A stretch of 12,426 bases of DNA from an uncultured Collinsella sp. (GCA_902465115.1 CABQMC010000025.1:1-12426), one strand, 5' to 3'. Positions 1 through 9,312 are shown, counted from the stretch's first letter. The notes: generated by a model from the sequence alone, not told the origin. A program made the numbers and translations.

Positions 1-880
1 CGTTGACCGTAGCCACGATATCCTGAACGCTCATATCGGTTACGAGCATATCGGACAGCGAATTAACCAGGCCAAAGATCTTCGTGGCATCGAAGTTATT
101 GAGAATCTGGTTGGCAAGGGCGCCAAGCACCTGACGCTGGTGGCGCATGCGCGTGTAATCGCCGTCGGCATAGGTGTAGCGGCAGCGGGCATAGGTAAGG
201 GCGGTGGCACCGTCCATATGCTGCTGGCCAGCGGTAATCTTAATATCCAGGTGCTCGGGGTCGTCAACATCATCGGTTGCGTTAATGTCGATACCGCCAA
301 CCGAATCAATCAGCGCCTGCATACCGTCGAAGCTGACCTCGGCATAGTGGGAAATCTGAACACCGCACAGCTCGTTGACCGCCTCGACCATGGCCTCGGC
401 GCCGCCAACGGTATGGCAGGCGTTGATCTTCATGGTCTCGCCCTTGTACTCGACCTTGGTGTCGCGCGGAACGGAAATGAGCGTCGCCTGCTTTTGCGTG
501 GGGTCGATGCGTGCCAGGATAATCGAGTCGGCACGATACGTATCCTCGCCCGGACGGCCGTCGGTGCCAAGAAGCAGCACGTAGAACGGATCCTTTGCCT
601 CATCGGTGTCAACCAGAACCCGACGCAGATTGTCGGTAATGACATTGGAATCGCCGAGCTTGCCCATAATGGTGGCAAACCACAGGCCGGCAGCGGTAGT
701 GGCACTCAGCAGCACGCCAAGCACGACAATGAGCGCGACGTGACGAATCGTGTGGCTACGACGACGTTGACGAGCGCGCTCGGAATAGCGAGCCACGTTA
801 TCGCGACTGTAGATCTTGGCCTGCGCACCAGTTGAGGGTCTTCGGGCGGTGGTATCCGCGAGGGGCTTTTTATTAAACAT
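1..880 (-). CDS. LytR-CpsA-Psr (LCP) family wall-polymer ligase, C-terminal part cut by window edge
   Basis: I translated this frame from the minus strand; 293 codons are visible and the frame runs off the left edge. LCP proteins move undecaprenyl-phosphate-linked polymers (teichoic acid-like glycans, capsule) onto peptidoglycan outside the membrane. The visible part shows a basic cytoplasmic tail (residues 1-46, with RQRRR near 37-41), one membrane helix at about 47-69, then the LCP catalytic domain. Recognisable motifs are LLLGTDGRPGE (102-112), RADSIILARIDP (116-127), LISVPRD (134-140) with the conserved Arg and Asp, a segment ending DSVGGIDI, and the late motif RYTYADGDYTRMRHQRQ. The ATG at 880 lies 12 bases after the murA stop and has only a weak AGG as ribosome site. 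An in-frame TTG sits two codons upstream (884-886). It probably shares a transcript with murA. The family assignment is firm; the exact polymer and any C-terminal LytR_C domain cannot be seen. Confidence 0.93.
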   Translation of the reverse strand, partial: MFNKKPLADTTARRPSTGAQAKIYSRDNVARYSERARQRRRSHTIRHVALIVVLGVLLSATTAAGLWFATIMGKLGDSNVITDNLRRVLVDTDEAKDPFYVLLLGTDGRPGEDTYRADSIILARIDPTQKQATLISVPRDTKVEYKGETMKINACHTVGGAEAMVEAVNELCGVQISHYAEVSFDGMQALIDSVGGIDINATDDVDDPEHLDIKITAGQQHMDGATALTYARCRYTYADGDYTRMRHQRQVLGALANQILNNFDATKIFGLVNSLSDMLVTDMSVQDIVATVN

Positions 881-892
881 AGGCAACCTGTA

Positions 893-2176
893 TTAGTAGA
901 TGACGGGATCGGGGACGGTAGCATGCTCGACATGCGCGCCGAGCGCCTGCAGCTTTTCGACAAACTGCTCGTAGCCGCGCTTGATGTGATGGATGGCCGA
1001 AACCTCGGTCGTCCCGTCGGCGATCAAGCCCGCTACGACGAGGGCCGCTCCGCCACGCAGATCGGGCGAGGTAACCTGTGCACCCGAGAAGCCCTTGACG
1101 CCATGAATCATGGCATGATGGCTCTCGATACGAATGTCGGCACCCATGCGCACCAGCTCAGAGGCAAACATAAAGCGATTCTCGAAGATATTTTCGGTAA
1201 TAACGGAACTGCCGTCGGCAAGGGCGGAGAGCACCATAATCTGCGCCTGCATGTCGGTCGGGAAACCGGGGAACGGAAGCGTCTGGATGTCGACCGGCTT
1301 GATACGCTCGGCACGGTTCACATGGACGCCATCTTCGACGCGCTCGCAGTCGATACCCATGAGCTCCATCTTCTTGAGCACCATGCCCAAGTGAATGGGG
1401 CAAAAACCCGTGACGTCGACACCGCGATCGTCGGCCATCAACGCACCGGCAACGATAAAGGTACCGGCCTCGATGCGGTCGCCCACCACGCGATGGGTAA
1501 CGGGATGGAGCTCTTCCACGCCTTCGATAGTCACGACGGGCGTACCGGCGCCAACAATCTTGGCGCCCATCTCGTTGAGCATGTTAGCGAGATCGACGAT
1601 CTCGGGCTCGCGGGCGGCATTATCGATAACCGTGGTGCCCTGTGCGCGCACAGAGGCCATGATGAGGTTCTCGGTCGCACCGACGCTGGCGAACTCGAGC
1701 GTGACGGTGGTACCGAGCAGACCTTGGGGCGCATTAGCGTTGATGTAACCGTGGGCGGTATCGAACTCAACGCCCAGGGCCTCAAGACCAAGAATGTGCA
1801 TATCGATCTTGCGAGCACCCAGGTTGCAGCCGCCCGGCATGGCAATCTTGGCGCGATGGAAGCGACCCAGCAGGGGTCCCATGACGGCGGTGGAAGCACG
1901 CATCTTGGCAACGAGCTCGTAGGGGGCCTCCCAAGAATCGACCTGAGAGGTATCAATCTCGAGCGTGTGCTCGTCGAGAACATCGATCGTAGCGCCCATG
2001 CCCTTGAGCACCTTGCCCATCACGTGGACATCGGAAATATCGGGCACGTTCTGCAGCGTCGTCTTGCCCGGCGCCAGAAGCGTTGCCGCCATGAGTTTGA
2101 GTGCGGAGTTCTTGGCGCCCGAAACGGGCACGGAGCCTCCGATGGCGTGGCCACCCTCAACGCGGATAATATCCAA
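893..2176 (-). CDS. murA: UDP-N-acetylglucosamine 1-carboxyvinyltransferase
   Basis: MurA transfers enolpyruvate from phosphoenolpyruvate to UDP-GlcNAc in the cytoplasm, the first committed step of peptidoglycan synthesis. The 427 residues match the family length (about 420) and the inside-out alpha/beta barrel pattern. Key sites: Lys22 in SGAKNSAL, Arg93 in KMRAS, the mobile-loop Cys117 in MPGGCNLGAR, and Asp308 in GFPTDMQAQ. Cys (rather than the Asp of mycobacteria and chlamydiae) at 117 predicts fosfomycin sensitivity of the enzyme. The start is TTG (2174-2176), supported by AAAGGG six bases upstream; the ATG further up is out of frame. The gene follows atpC after 88 bases that contain a terminator-like hairpin, and precedes the LCP gene by 12 bases, so it groups functionally with envelope assembly. 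Gram-positives often carry two murA copies; this gene sits where B. subtilis murAA sits relative to atpC. Confidence 0.97.
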   Translation of the reverse strand: MDIIRVEGGHAIGGSVPVSGAKNSALKLMAATLLAPGKTTLQNVPDISDVHVMGKVLKGMGATIDVLDEHTLEIDTSQVDSWEAPYELVAKMRASTAVMGPLLGRFHRAKIAMPGGCNLGARKIDMHILGLEALGVEFDTAHGYINANAPQGLLGTTVTLEFASVGATENLIMASVRAQGTTVIDNAAREPEIVDLANMLNEMGAKIVGAGTPVVTIEGVEELHPVTHRVVGDRIEAGTFIVAGALMADDRGVDVTGFCPIHLGMVLKKMELMGIDCERVEDGVHVNRAERIKPVDIQTLPFPGFPTDMQAQIMVLSALADGSSVITENIFENRFMFASELVRMGADIRIESHHAMIHGVKGFSGAQVTSPDLRGGAALVVAGLIADGTTEVSAIHHIKRGYEQFVEKLQALGAHVEHATVPDPVIY

Positions 2177-2189
2177 GGTCTACCCTTTC
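2177..2189 (-). promoter_or_regulatory. Ribosome binding site that fixes the TTG start of murA
   Basis: On the minus strand GAAAGGG is followed by six bases and then TTG GAT ATT. No in-frame ATG lies near it. The purine run begins directly after the U-tract of the hairpin at 2190-2228, so transcription termination and ribosome access to murA are physically adjacent. Confidence 0.75.
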
Positions 2190-2228
2190 AAAAAGCATGC
2201 CCGGGGTGGCTGGGCCATCCCGGGCATG
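2190..2228 (-). terminator. Intrinsic terminator or attenuator between atpC and murA
   Basis: A perfect 10-bp inverted repeat, CATGCCCGGG (2196-2205) with CCCGGGCATG (2219-2228), encloses a further 4-bp stem (2207-2210 with 2214-2217) after one A/C mismatch, leaving a 3-base loop. On the minus-strand transcript the stem is followed by C and five U (2194-2190). This is the form of a Rho-independent terminator for the atp operon. The U run is short, so partial readthrough into murA is plausible. Confidence 0.8.
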
Positions 2229-2232
2229 ATGT

Positions 2233-2250
2233 GTTCGCAAATGGTCGAAC
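2233..2250 (-). repeat. Small inverted repeat upstream of the atpC-murA terminator
   Basis: GTTCG (2233-2237) and CGAAC (2246-2250) form a 5-bp stem with an 8-base loop, 5 bases from the main terminator hairpin. It may add to RNA 3'-end stability or be chance; five base pairs are weak evidence. Confidence 0.35.
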
Positions 2251-2264
2251 GCTAAATCGTTTGA

Positions 2265-2657
2265 CTATTGGGCAAGCTTGAGCTTACACCATGCGATTTC
2301 ATTATAGAGGTAGGCGCGGCGTGCATCATCCTCCGACAAATTACCCAGCTTCTCTTCAAAACCTTGAATATCAGCTTTAAGCTTGTCGGCATCGACGGTC
2401 GCCAAATCGCAAGCGCGCTCGGCGAGAACGGTCACGACATCGTCCGCAACCTGGGCATAGCCGCCGGCCACGGCAAACGTGTGGTCGACAGTGCCCATGG
2501 CCTTATCGGAAACGCGAACGTAACCGCGGTCGATCGTGCAGATCTCGCTGGAGTGAGCAGGCAGAACGCCAAACTCGCCATCCGTGGACGGAATCGACAC
2601 AAACGCAGCGTCGCCCTCATAGGCGCAGCTCACGGGGCACACGATGCGGATACGCAT
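2265..2657 (-). CDS. atpC: F1Fo ATP synthase subunit epsilon
   Basis: Epsilon is part of the central stalk of F1. It links gamma to the c-ring and in many bacteria restrains ATP hydrolysis. The 130 residues show an N-terminal beta-sandwich (about 1-85) with the family motif DGEFGVLPAHSS (26-37) and a C-terminal helical hairpin (about 88-130). The helical part reads DADKLKADIQGFEEKL, with no obvious match to the ATP-binding I/LDxxRA motif known from Bacillus epsilon, so nucleotide control through epsilon is uncertain here. The ATG lies 3 bases after the atpD stop. A GGGGGAG run inside the end of atpD serves as ribosome site, pointing to translational coupling. It is the last gene of the atp operon, with a hairpin terminator beginning 37 bases beyond the stop. 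Confidence 0.96.
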   Translation of the reverse strand: MRIRIVCPVSCAYEGDAAFVSIPSTDGEFGVLPAHSSEICTIDRGYVRVSDKAMGTVDHTFAVAGGYAQVADDVVTVLAERACDLATVDADKLKADIQGFEEKLGNLSEDDARRAYLYNEIAWCKLKLAQ

Positions 2658-2660
2658 AAC

Positions 2661-5023
<2,363 letters not shown>

Positions 5024-5028
5024 GGGGC

Positions 5029-6627
5029 TTAGTTCTCCTCTGATCCAGAAACATCCGAATGGTGCTTGGCCATGAACTGCTGCTTGAAGTCGCCGATGAC
5101 GCGCAAGAGCTCAGCCTTGGTGTCATCATCGATCTTCTTGGCGCGAACCTTGTCGAGCAGCGAACCAAAGCCATTGTCCATGTACTCGATGAGCTCGGCA
5201 CGGAAAGGCAGCACGTCGGCGATCTCCAGGTCATCCAGGAAGCCCTCGTTGCCAGCGAACAGCGTAACGATCTGCTCGCCAACCTCGAACGGCTTGTAAC
5301 GCGGCTGCTTCAGGAGCTCGGTCATGCGAGCACCGTGGGTCAGCTGCTTCTGAGTAGCCTCGTCGAGGTCGGAGCCGAACTGCGTAAAGCCAGCGAGCTC
5401 CTGATAGGAAGCGAGGTCCAGACGGAGGTTGCCGGCGACCTGCTTCATGGCCTTGGTCTGCGCATCGCCACCGACGCGGGACACGGAGATACCCACGTCG
5501 ACTGCCGGGCGCTGACCCTGGAAGAAGAGCTCGGACTGCAGGTAGATCTGACCATCGGTAATGGAAATGACGTTGGTCGGAATGTAGGCCGAGACGTCGC
5601 CGTCCTGGGTCTCGATGATCGGCAGTGCCGTCATGGAGCCGTAACCGTTCTTCTTGGACATCTTGACGGCACGCTCGAGCAGACGAGAGTGCAGGTAGAA
5701 GATGTCGCCAGGATAGGCCTCGCGTCCAGGCGGACGATGCAGCGTCAGCGACATCTGACGGTAGGCCACAGCCTGCTTGGACAGGTCGTCGTAGATGACG
5801 AGCACGTGGCCGCCGGGGTTGGTCTCGCTGGCGGGCTTGCCGTCCTCGCCGTTGTACATAAAGAACTCGCCAATAGCGGCACCGGCCATAGGCGCGATGT
5901 ACTGCATAGGGGCGGAATCGGCAGCGGTGGCCGAAACGATGATGGTGTAGTCGAGCGCACCGTGCTGAGCGAGGGTCTCGCGGATGTTGGCAACCGTGGA
6001 GGCCTTCTGGCCGATGGCGACATAGATGCAGACCATGCCCTTGCCGCGCTGGTTGAGGATAGCGTCGATGGCGATGGCGGTCTTACCGGTCTTACGGTCA
6101 CCGATGATGAGCTCACGCTGACCGCGGCCAATAGGCACCATGGAGTCGATAGCGAGCAGACCGGTCTGAACCGGCTCGCACACCGGGGTACGATCGATGA
6201 CGCCGGGAGCCTTGAACTCGATGGGGCGACGGTGCGTAGCGACGATGTCGCCCAGGCCGTCGATGGGCTGGCCGAGCGGATTGACGACGCGGCCGAGCAT
6301 GGCACGGCTCACGGGGATATCCATAACGCGGCCAGTGGTGCGGCACTCGTCGCCTTCCTTGATGGAGTCGACGGCACCGAACAGAACGGCGCCGACCTCG
6401 TCACGGTCAAGGTTCTGGGCAAGGCCGAAGACGGTCTCACCGGTATCGGAGCTCTTGAACTCCAGAAGCTCGCCTGCCATGGCGCTCTTGAGGCCGGAGA
6501 CGCGCGCGATGCCGTCGCCTACCTCGTCGACCGTTGAAACCTCATGCGTATCGACCGTCGCGGAGAGGCTCGTGAGCTGCTCCTGCAGTTTCTTGGCGAT
6601 ATCCTGGGCATTGAGGGTTTCGGACAT
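5029..6627 (-). CDS. atpA: F1Fo ATP synthase subunit alpha
   Basis: Alpha is the non-catalytic nucleotide-binding subunit of the F1 hexamer and supplies the arginine finger to beta. The 532 residues contain the P-loop GDRKTGKT (176-183), the segment [12 protein letters not shown] (279-290), [10 protein letters not shown] (299-308), and [10 protein letters not shown] (381-390) with the arginine finger Arg384. Between FMYNG (256-260) and HVLVIYDDL (274-282) there is an extra stretch of about 12 residues, [13 protein letters not shown], which I do not recall in most bacterial alpha subunits. The C-terminal tail is acidic and polar ([11 protein letters not shown]). The ATG overlaps the atpH stop (TAATG) and has GGAGGTG (6635-6641) 7 bases upstream, so the start is well fixed. 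Confidence 0.99.
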   Translation of the reverse strand: MSETLNAQDIAKKLQEQLTSLSATVDTHEVSTVDEVGDGIARVSGLKSAMAGELLEFKSSDTGETVFGLAQNLDRDEVGAVLFGAVDSIKEGDECRTTGRVMDIPVSRAMLGRVVNPLGQPIDGLGDIVATHRRPIEFKAPGVIDRTPVCEPVQTGLLAIDSMVPIGRGQRELIIGDRKTGKTAIAIDAILNQRGKGMVCIYVAIGQKASTVANIRETLAQHGALDYTIIVSATAADSAPMQYIAPMAGAAIGEFFMYNGEDGKPASETNPGGHVLVIYDDLSKQAVAYRQMSLTLHRPPGREAYPGDIFYLHSRLLERAVKMSKKNGYGSMTALPIIETQDGDVSAYIPTNVISITDGQIYLQSELFFQGQRPAVDVGISVSRVGGDAQTKAMKQVAGNLRLDLASYQELAGFTQFGSDLDEATQKQLTHGARMTELLKQPRYKPFEVGEQIVTLFAGNEGFLDDLEIADVLPFRAELIEYMDNGFGSLLDKVRAKKIDDDTKAELLRVIGDFKQQFMAKHHSDVSGSEEN

Positions 6628-7103
6628 TAGGCTTCACCTCCGTACGAATTAGCAGAGTTTGCGAGGGTCTCCTGCGCGATGCGCAGCTGCGTCTTGACGG
6701 AAATGTCACGACGCTCGCCGCGGGCCTCGAGCACCAGGCCGCCCACGATAGACGGGTCGACCTGCTCGATAAGGAATACCTTGCGGCCGAAGTCCTGCTC
6801 GCATTTCTTAGTGATGGTTTGACGCAGCTCGTCGTCGAGCGGGATCGCCGTGGTGACGGTCACGCCCACTACATCCTCGTCTTCCTCGGCAACATACTTA
6901 AAGGCAGCTGCCACCTTGGGAAGAAGGTCGAGCTGGTCGCGCTTGGACATGGTGTCGAGCACGGCGATGATCTCGGGGCTGGCAGAAGCCAAGCGCTCGA
7001 TCATCTCGAGGTCCTCGAACACATGGTTCTCGGCCTTGGCGGCTTCCAAAAGGGAACGCGCGTAGGTCTCGAGCACCTTGTCCTGATAGCGGCTAGTCGG
7101 CAT
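6627..7103 (-). CDS. atpH: F1Fo ATP synthase subunit delta
   Basis: Delta (homologous to mitochondrial OSCP) fixes the top of F1 to the peripheral stalk made by the b subunits. The 158 residues are somewhat short against about 177 in E. coli. The N-terminal helical bundle begins [18 protein letters not shown] (8-25), and the C-terminal part has the typical delta ending, with [20 protein letters not shown] followed by [10 protein letters not shown]. The ATG at 7103 lies 11 bases inside the end of atpF, with AGGTAG as a modest ribosome site. Its stop overlaps the atpA ATG. The overlaps on both sides indicate coupled translation. Assignment rests on the C-terminal motif and the position between b and alpha. 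Confidence 0.95.
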   Translation of the reverse strand: MPTSRYQDKVLETYARSLLEAAKAENHVFEDLEMIERLASASPEIIAVLDTMSKRDQLDLLPKVAAAFKYVAEEDEDVVGVTVTTAIPLDDELRQTITKKCEQDFGRKVFLIEQVDPSIVGGLVLEARGERRDISVKTQLRIAQETLANSANSYGGEA

Positions 7104-7695
7104 TCAGGCTACCTGCTTCCTGGATGTAGCGCTCGATGAGCTTCTTCTGCTCGGCATCGTCCTCGAGTGCCTCGCCCACGATCTTGGTGGCGACGGCAAC
7201 GGACAGGTCGGCGATGGAGCTCGCGGCACCGGCGTAGATGGACTTGCGCTCGTCCTCGACGGTCGTATGGGCCTTGGCGATGATCTCCTCGGCCTCCTTG
7301 TGAGCAGCCTCGATGATACGGGCACGCTCGGACTCGGCGTCCTTACGGGCCTCGAGAACGATGTCGGCAGCCTGACGACGGGCGTCGGTGACGATCGAGT
7401 CGGACTCAGCGCGCTTGGCGATAGCCTCCTGCTTGGTCTTCTCGGCCTCGTCGAGGCTCTCCTCGATCTTCTTGCCGCGCTCCTCCATGGTTTTCATGAT
7501 GCCCGGCAGGGCGACCTTGGCCAGCACGATCCAGATAATCAGGAAGGCGATAAGCGCCGGGATGAACTCCGCCATCTTAGGGATGAGGATGTCCGCACCG
7601 GCGGCGCCGTCCTCGGCGAACGCGGAAACCGGCATGAGCAGCGCGGCCGCGGACGCGGAGAGTGCGATCGCGCTCTTCTGGGATGAAAGATTCAT
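7093..7695 (-). CDS. atpF: F1Fo ATP synthase subunit b with probable N-terminal signal peptide
   Basis: Subunit b is the peripheral stalk: one membrane helix and a long cytoplasmic alpha-helix reaching delta on F1. The 200 residues begin with a leader-like segment (Lys7, a hydrophobic core from about 9 to 21, then SAFA before Glu28-Asp29). A true membrane helix follows at about 41-62 (EFIPALIAFLIIWIVLAK), then a charged coiled coil (about 70-185) rich in Ala, Glu and Lys. Classical b subunits such as that of E. coli have only the second hydrophobic segment. The ATG at 7695 has GGAG eight bases upstream and lies 15 bases after the atpE stop, so the leader is translated. Whether signal peptidase removes it is inference; processed leaders are known on chloroplast b-type subunits. 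Confidence 0.96.
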   Translation of the reverse strand: MNLSSQKSAIALSASAAALLMPVSAFAEDGAAGADILIPKMAEFIPALIAFLIIWIVLAKVALPGIMKTMEERGKKIEESLDEAEKTKQEAIAKRAESDSIVTDARRQAADIVLEARKDAESERARIIEAAHKEAEEIIAKAHTTVEDERKSIYAGAASSIADLSVAVATKIVGEALEDDAEQKKLIERYIQEAGSLNAD

Positions 7696-7710
7696 ACTTG
7701 ACGCTCCGTG

Positions 7711-7905
7711 CTATTTAACGATCAGCGCGACAACGAAGCCGATCAGAGCCAGAGCCTCGCCGAAAGCGGAGCCCATGATGAAGACGGTGAACACGCGGCC
7801 CTGGACCTCAGGCTGACGGGCCATAGCACCCGTAGCACCCAGAGCAGACAGGCCGATAGCAAGACCAGCGCCGATAACACCGAGACCGTAACCGATAACT
7901 CCCAC
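7711..7905 (-). CDS. atpE: F1Fo ATP synthase subunit c (rotor ring)
   Basis: Subunit c forms the ion-carrying membrane ring. The 64-residue hairpin has a glycine-rich first helix (G-x-G spacing over residues 5-26), the polar loop ARQPE (29-33), and a second helix with the ion-binding carboxylate Glu50 in AFGEALALIG. The Na+-coordinating pattern is absent: the position matching Gln32 of Ilyobacter is Ile17, and Ala rather than Ser follows the Glu. Proton coupling is therefore predicted. The start is GTG (7903-7905) with a full AGGAGG four bases upstream. No earlier in-frame start fits, which makes this a short c subunit. It is preceded by a 124-base leader with a hairpin, consistent with the need for many c copies per complex. 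Confidence 0.97.
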   Translation of the reverse strand: MGVIGYGLGVIGAGLAIGLSALGATGAMARQPEVQGRVFTVFIMGSAFGEALALIGFVVALIVK

Positions 7906-7941
7906 GATTCCTCCTTTGTCGTGCGTGTCTTATTTCACGCA
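7906..7941 (-). promoter_or_regulatory. atpE leader: hairpin plus AGGAGG ribosome site
   Basis: TGCGTG (7922-7927) and CACGCA (7936-7941) form a 6-bp perfect stem with an 8-base AU-rich loop. On the transcript it is followed within six bases by AAAGGAGG (AGGAGG at 7910-7915) and then GTG. The rest of the 124-base gap between atpB and atpE (to 8029) has no start codon with a ribosome site and no strong promoter. A plausible role is extra translation or differential mRNA stability for the c subunit, as known for the E. coli atpE leader; here this is inference. Confidence 0.5.
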
Positions 7942-8029
7942 GGATAACCTTTTTATAACTGCCGGGCTCCATGGGTACGGGCACCGGCGGTTTAACGAAT
8001 TGCCTTACCTTTAAGGCGCGAACGGAAGA

Positions 8030-8833
8030 CTACTCCTCCTCCGCGACCTCCTCTGCCTCGGAGACATACACGGCGGTAAGGACCGTGAAGACGTAAGCCT
8101 GGATGGCGCCGACCACAAGCTCGATCGCATAGATCAGGATGAGAATGGCAAGCCAGGCCAGCGAAGGCAGGGCGCCGACGGCGTGGGCCGCGGAAACCTG
8201 CTGAAGCAGCGGCTGCATGAACATGCTCGCCATGATGGCGAACGAGCCCATGACCACGTGTCCTGCGAACATGTTGCAGAACAGACGGACGGCGAGCGTG
8301 ATGAGGCGCAGGAAGGTCGAGAAAAGCTCGACGACCCACACGAGCACGTTCATCGGGAAGCTCACGCCCTGCGGAGCGAGGCTCTTGATGTAGCCGATCA
8401 CGCCGTGAGCCTTGCATCCGTAGTAGATGAAGTACACGAAGGCGAAGATGGCGAGCGCGGCGGTGGAGCCGATTGCTCCGGTGCCGGGCTTCATTCCCGG
8501 AATCAGGCCGATCATGTTGTTGATCAGGATGAACAGGAAAAGCGAGCACAGGAACGGGAAGTGCTTCTTCCAGTTCTCACCCACGACGCCCTTGCCGATA
8601 TCGTTCTCGACGTACTCGATGATGTACTCGAAACCGTTGACGAAGAAGCCCTTGGGAACCAGGGTCTGCTTCTTCTTGAACACGGCCAGGACGATCAGGA
8701 GCACGATCGTGGAGACGATCAGCCAAAACGAGTACTGCGTGATGCCGCAGCTCAGATCGCCCACGACAGGGGTGGAGCTGAACTCGCTGACCAGATGATT
8801 AATCTCATCAGGCAGCTTTTCAAAAATTTCCAC
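8030..8833 (-). CDS. atpB: F1Fo ATP synthase subunit a
   Basis: Subunit a forms the two ion half-channels against the c-ring. The 267 residues have about five or six membrane helices. The essential Arg is in LAVRLFCNMFAGH (Arg183), and the last helix holds IELVVGAIQAYVFTVL (237-252) with the conserved Gln245. An asparagine/proline-containing helix FILINNMIGLIPG (101-113) is also typical. The C-terminal tail is acidic (EAEEVAEEE). The start is GTG (8831-8833), three bases after the upstream gene's stop, with AAAGG at suitable spacing; no nearby ATG competes. It is the first strongly conserved gene of the operon and is followed by the unusual 124-base gap before atpE. Confidence 0.98.
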   Translation of the reverse strand: MEIFEKLPDEINHLVSEFSSTPVVGDLSCGITQYSFWLIVSTIVLLIVLAVFKKKQTLVPKGFFVNGFEYIIEYVENDIGKGVVGENWKKHFPFLCSLFLFILINNMIGLIPGMKPGTGAIGSTAALAIFAFVYFIYYGCKAHGVIGYIKSLAPQGVSFPMNVLVWVVELFSTFLRLITLAVRLFCNMFAGHVVMGSFAIMASMFMQPLLQQVSAAHAVGALPSLAWLAILILIYAIELVVGAIQAYVFTVLTAVYVSEAEEVAEEE

Positions 8834-8836
8834 GAC

Positions 8837-9160
8837 TTACCTTTCGACCTCATGAGGATCTCGCAGCGCCTTGGCGACGCGAACCGCGCAGGCGGCCATA
8901 AAGGCCACGAAGCCGATCGCCTCGCCCAGGAGGAACATGCGAAATGCCTCTCCGAACAACACAAACACAACCAAGGTAAAGACAAGCAACGCGATTGCCG
9001 AGACCGCGAGACTCACCATACCCTTGAGCATGTCCGCATTCTGCTTATCGTCAAGAACCGGCTTGAGCGTAAAGACAAACGGAAGGAAGGCAATCGCGCC
9101 CGCGATGGCACCTGCAACGATAGCGAGCAGATCGGCTATCTGAAACACTGGCGTCCTCAC
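8837..9160 (-). CDS. Small membrane protein in the AtpI position
   Basis: This 107-residue protein has three clear hydrophobic segments (about 10-32, 46-69 and 75-95) and a charged C-terminus (ALRDPHEVER). It precedes atpB by three bases, where atpI lies in many bacteria. AtpI is thought to help c-ring assembly or Mg2+ handling. I cannot see the usual AtpI sequence motifs or four helices, so the call rests on position, size and topology. Two starts are possible: GTG at 9160, with a purine-rich AAAAAAGGAAA very close to it, or GTG at 9148, with GAGG six bases upstream. The second has better spacing and would give 103 residues without changing the membrane part. As first gene of the operon it follows the probable promoter at 9211-9238. 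Confidence 0.72.
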   Translation of the reverse strand: MRTPVFQIADLLAIVAGAIAGAIAFLPFVFTLKPVLDDKQNADMLKGMVSLAVSAIALLVFTLVVFVLFGEAFRMFLLGEAIGFVAFMAACAVRVAKALRDPHEVER

Positions 9161-9210
9161 TTTCCTTTTTTATCGCCTCACAGGACAGTTCCCGCCAAAC
9201 ATTGGTGACT

Positions 9211-9238
9211 ATTGTACGAGCCAATCGCTAAAGTACAA
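9211..9238 (-). promoter_or_regulatory. Probable atp operon promoter overlapped by an inverted repeat
   Basis: On the minus strand TTGTAC (9238-9233) stands 16 bases before TACAAT (9216-9211). The -10 matches the housekeeping consensus at five of six positions; the -35 matches only at its TTG. Transcription would begin near 9203-9206. TTGTAC and GTACAA (9212-9217 and 9233-9238) are also perfect inverted repeats with starts 21 bases apart, covering both promoter boxes on one DNA face, as a dimeric repressor site would. Confidence 0.55.
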
Positions 9239-9255
9239 CCGAAAAAGCATCGGTT
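9237..9255. repeat. Inverted repeat next to the atp -35 box
   Basis: AACCGA (9237-9242) and TCGGTT (9250-9255) form a perfect 6-bp stem with a 7-base loop that is T-rich on the minus strand. It touches the -35 box. It could be an activator or repressor site; it lacks the U-tract needed for a terminator. Confidence 0.4.
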
Positions 9256-9312
9256 AATACGCACCTGTTCGTTTTCTTAAGACCTTCTTTATGCCGCAGG
9301 TACGGTAATACG
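9251..9312. repeat. Pair of direct repeats CGGT(T)AATACG upstream of the atp promoter
   Basis: CGGTTAATACG (9251-9261) and CGGTAATACG (9303-9312) differ by one inserted T, and their right ends are 51 bases apart, close to five helical turns. The spacing suits two copies of a regulator on one face of the DNA. Only two copies exist, so chance cannot be excluded. Confidence 0.35.

Noticed and set aside
5059..6537. 492-codon plus-strand frame over atpA, and similar ones at 923-2281 and 8183-9208
   Set aside because: Each mirrors a highly conserved minus-strand gene almost exactly, as expected from codon bias in GC-rich DNA.
7711..7905. Sodium-driven ATP synthase
   Set aside because: The c subunit lacks the Gln in helix 1 and the Ser after the carboxylate that form the Na+ site in Ilyobacter-type rings, so proton coupling is preferred.
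7992..8549. 185-codon minus-strand frame overlapping atpB
   Set aside because: It is a shifted frame of atpB; its Arg/His-rich translation has no family resemblance, while atpB in the other frame is complete.
9237..9255. Hairpin as terminator of upp
   Set aside because: The T-rich part is in the loop, and the stem is followed by GTACTTTAGC rather than a U-tract.
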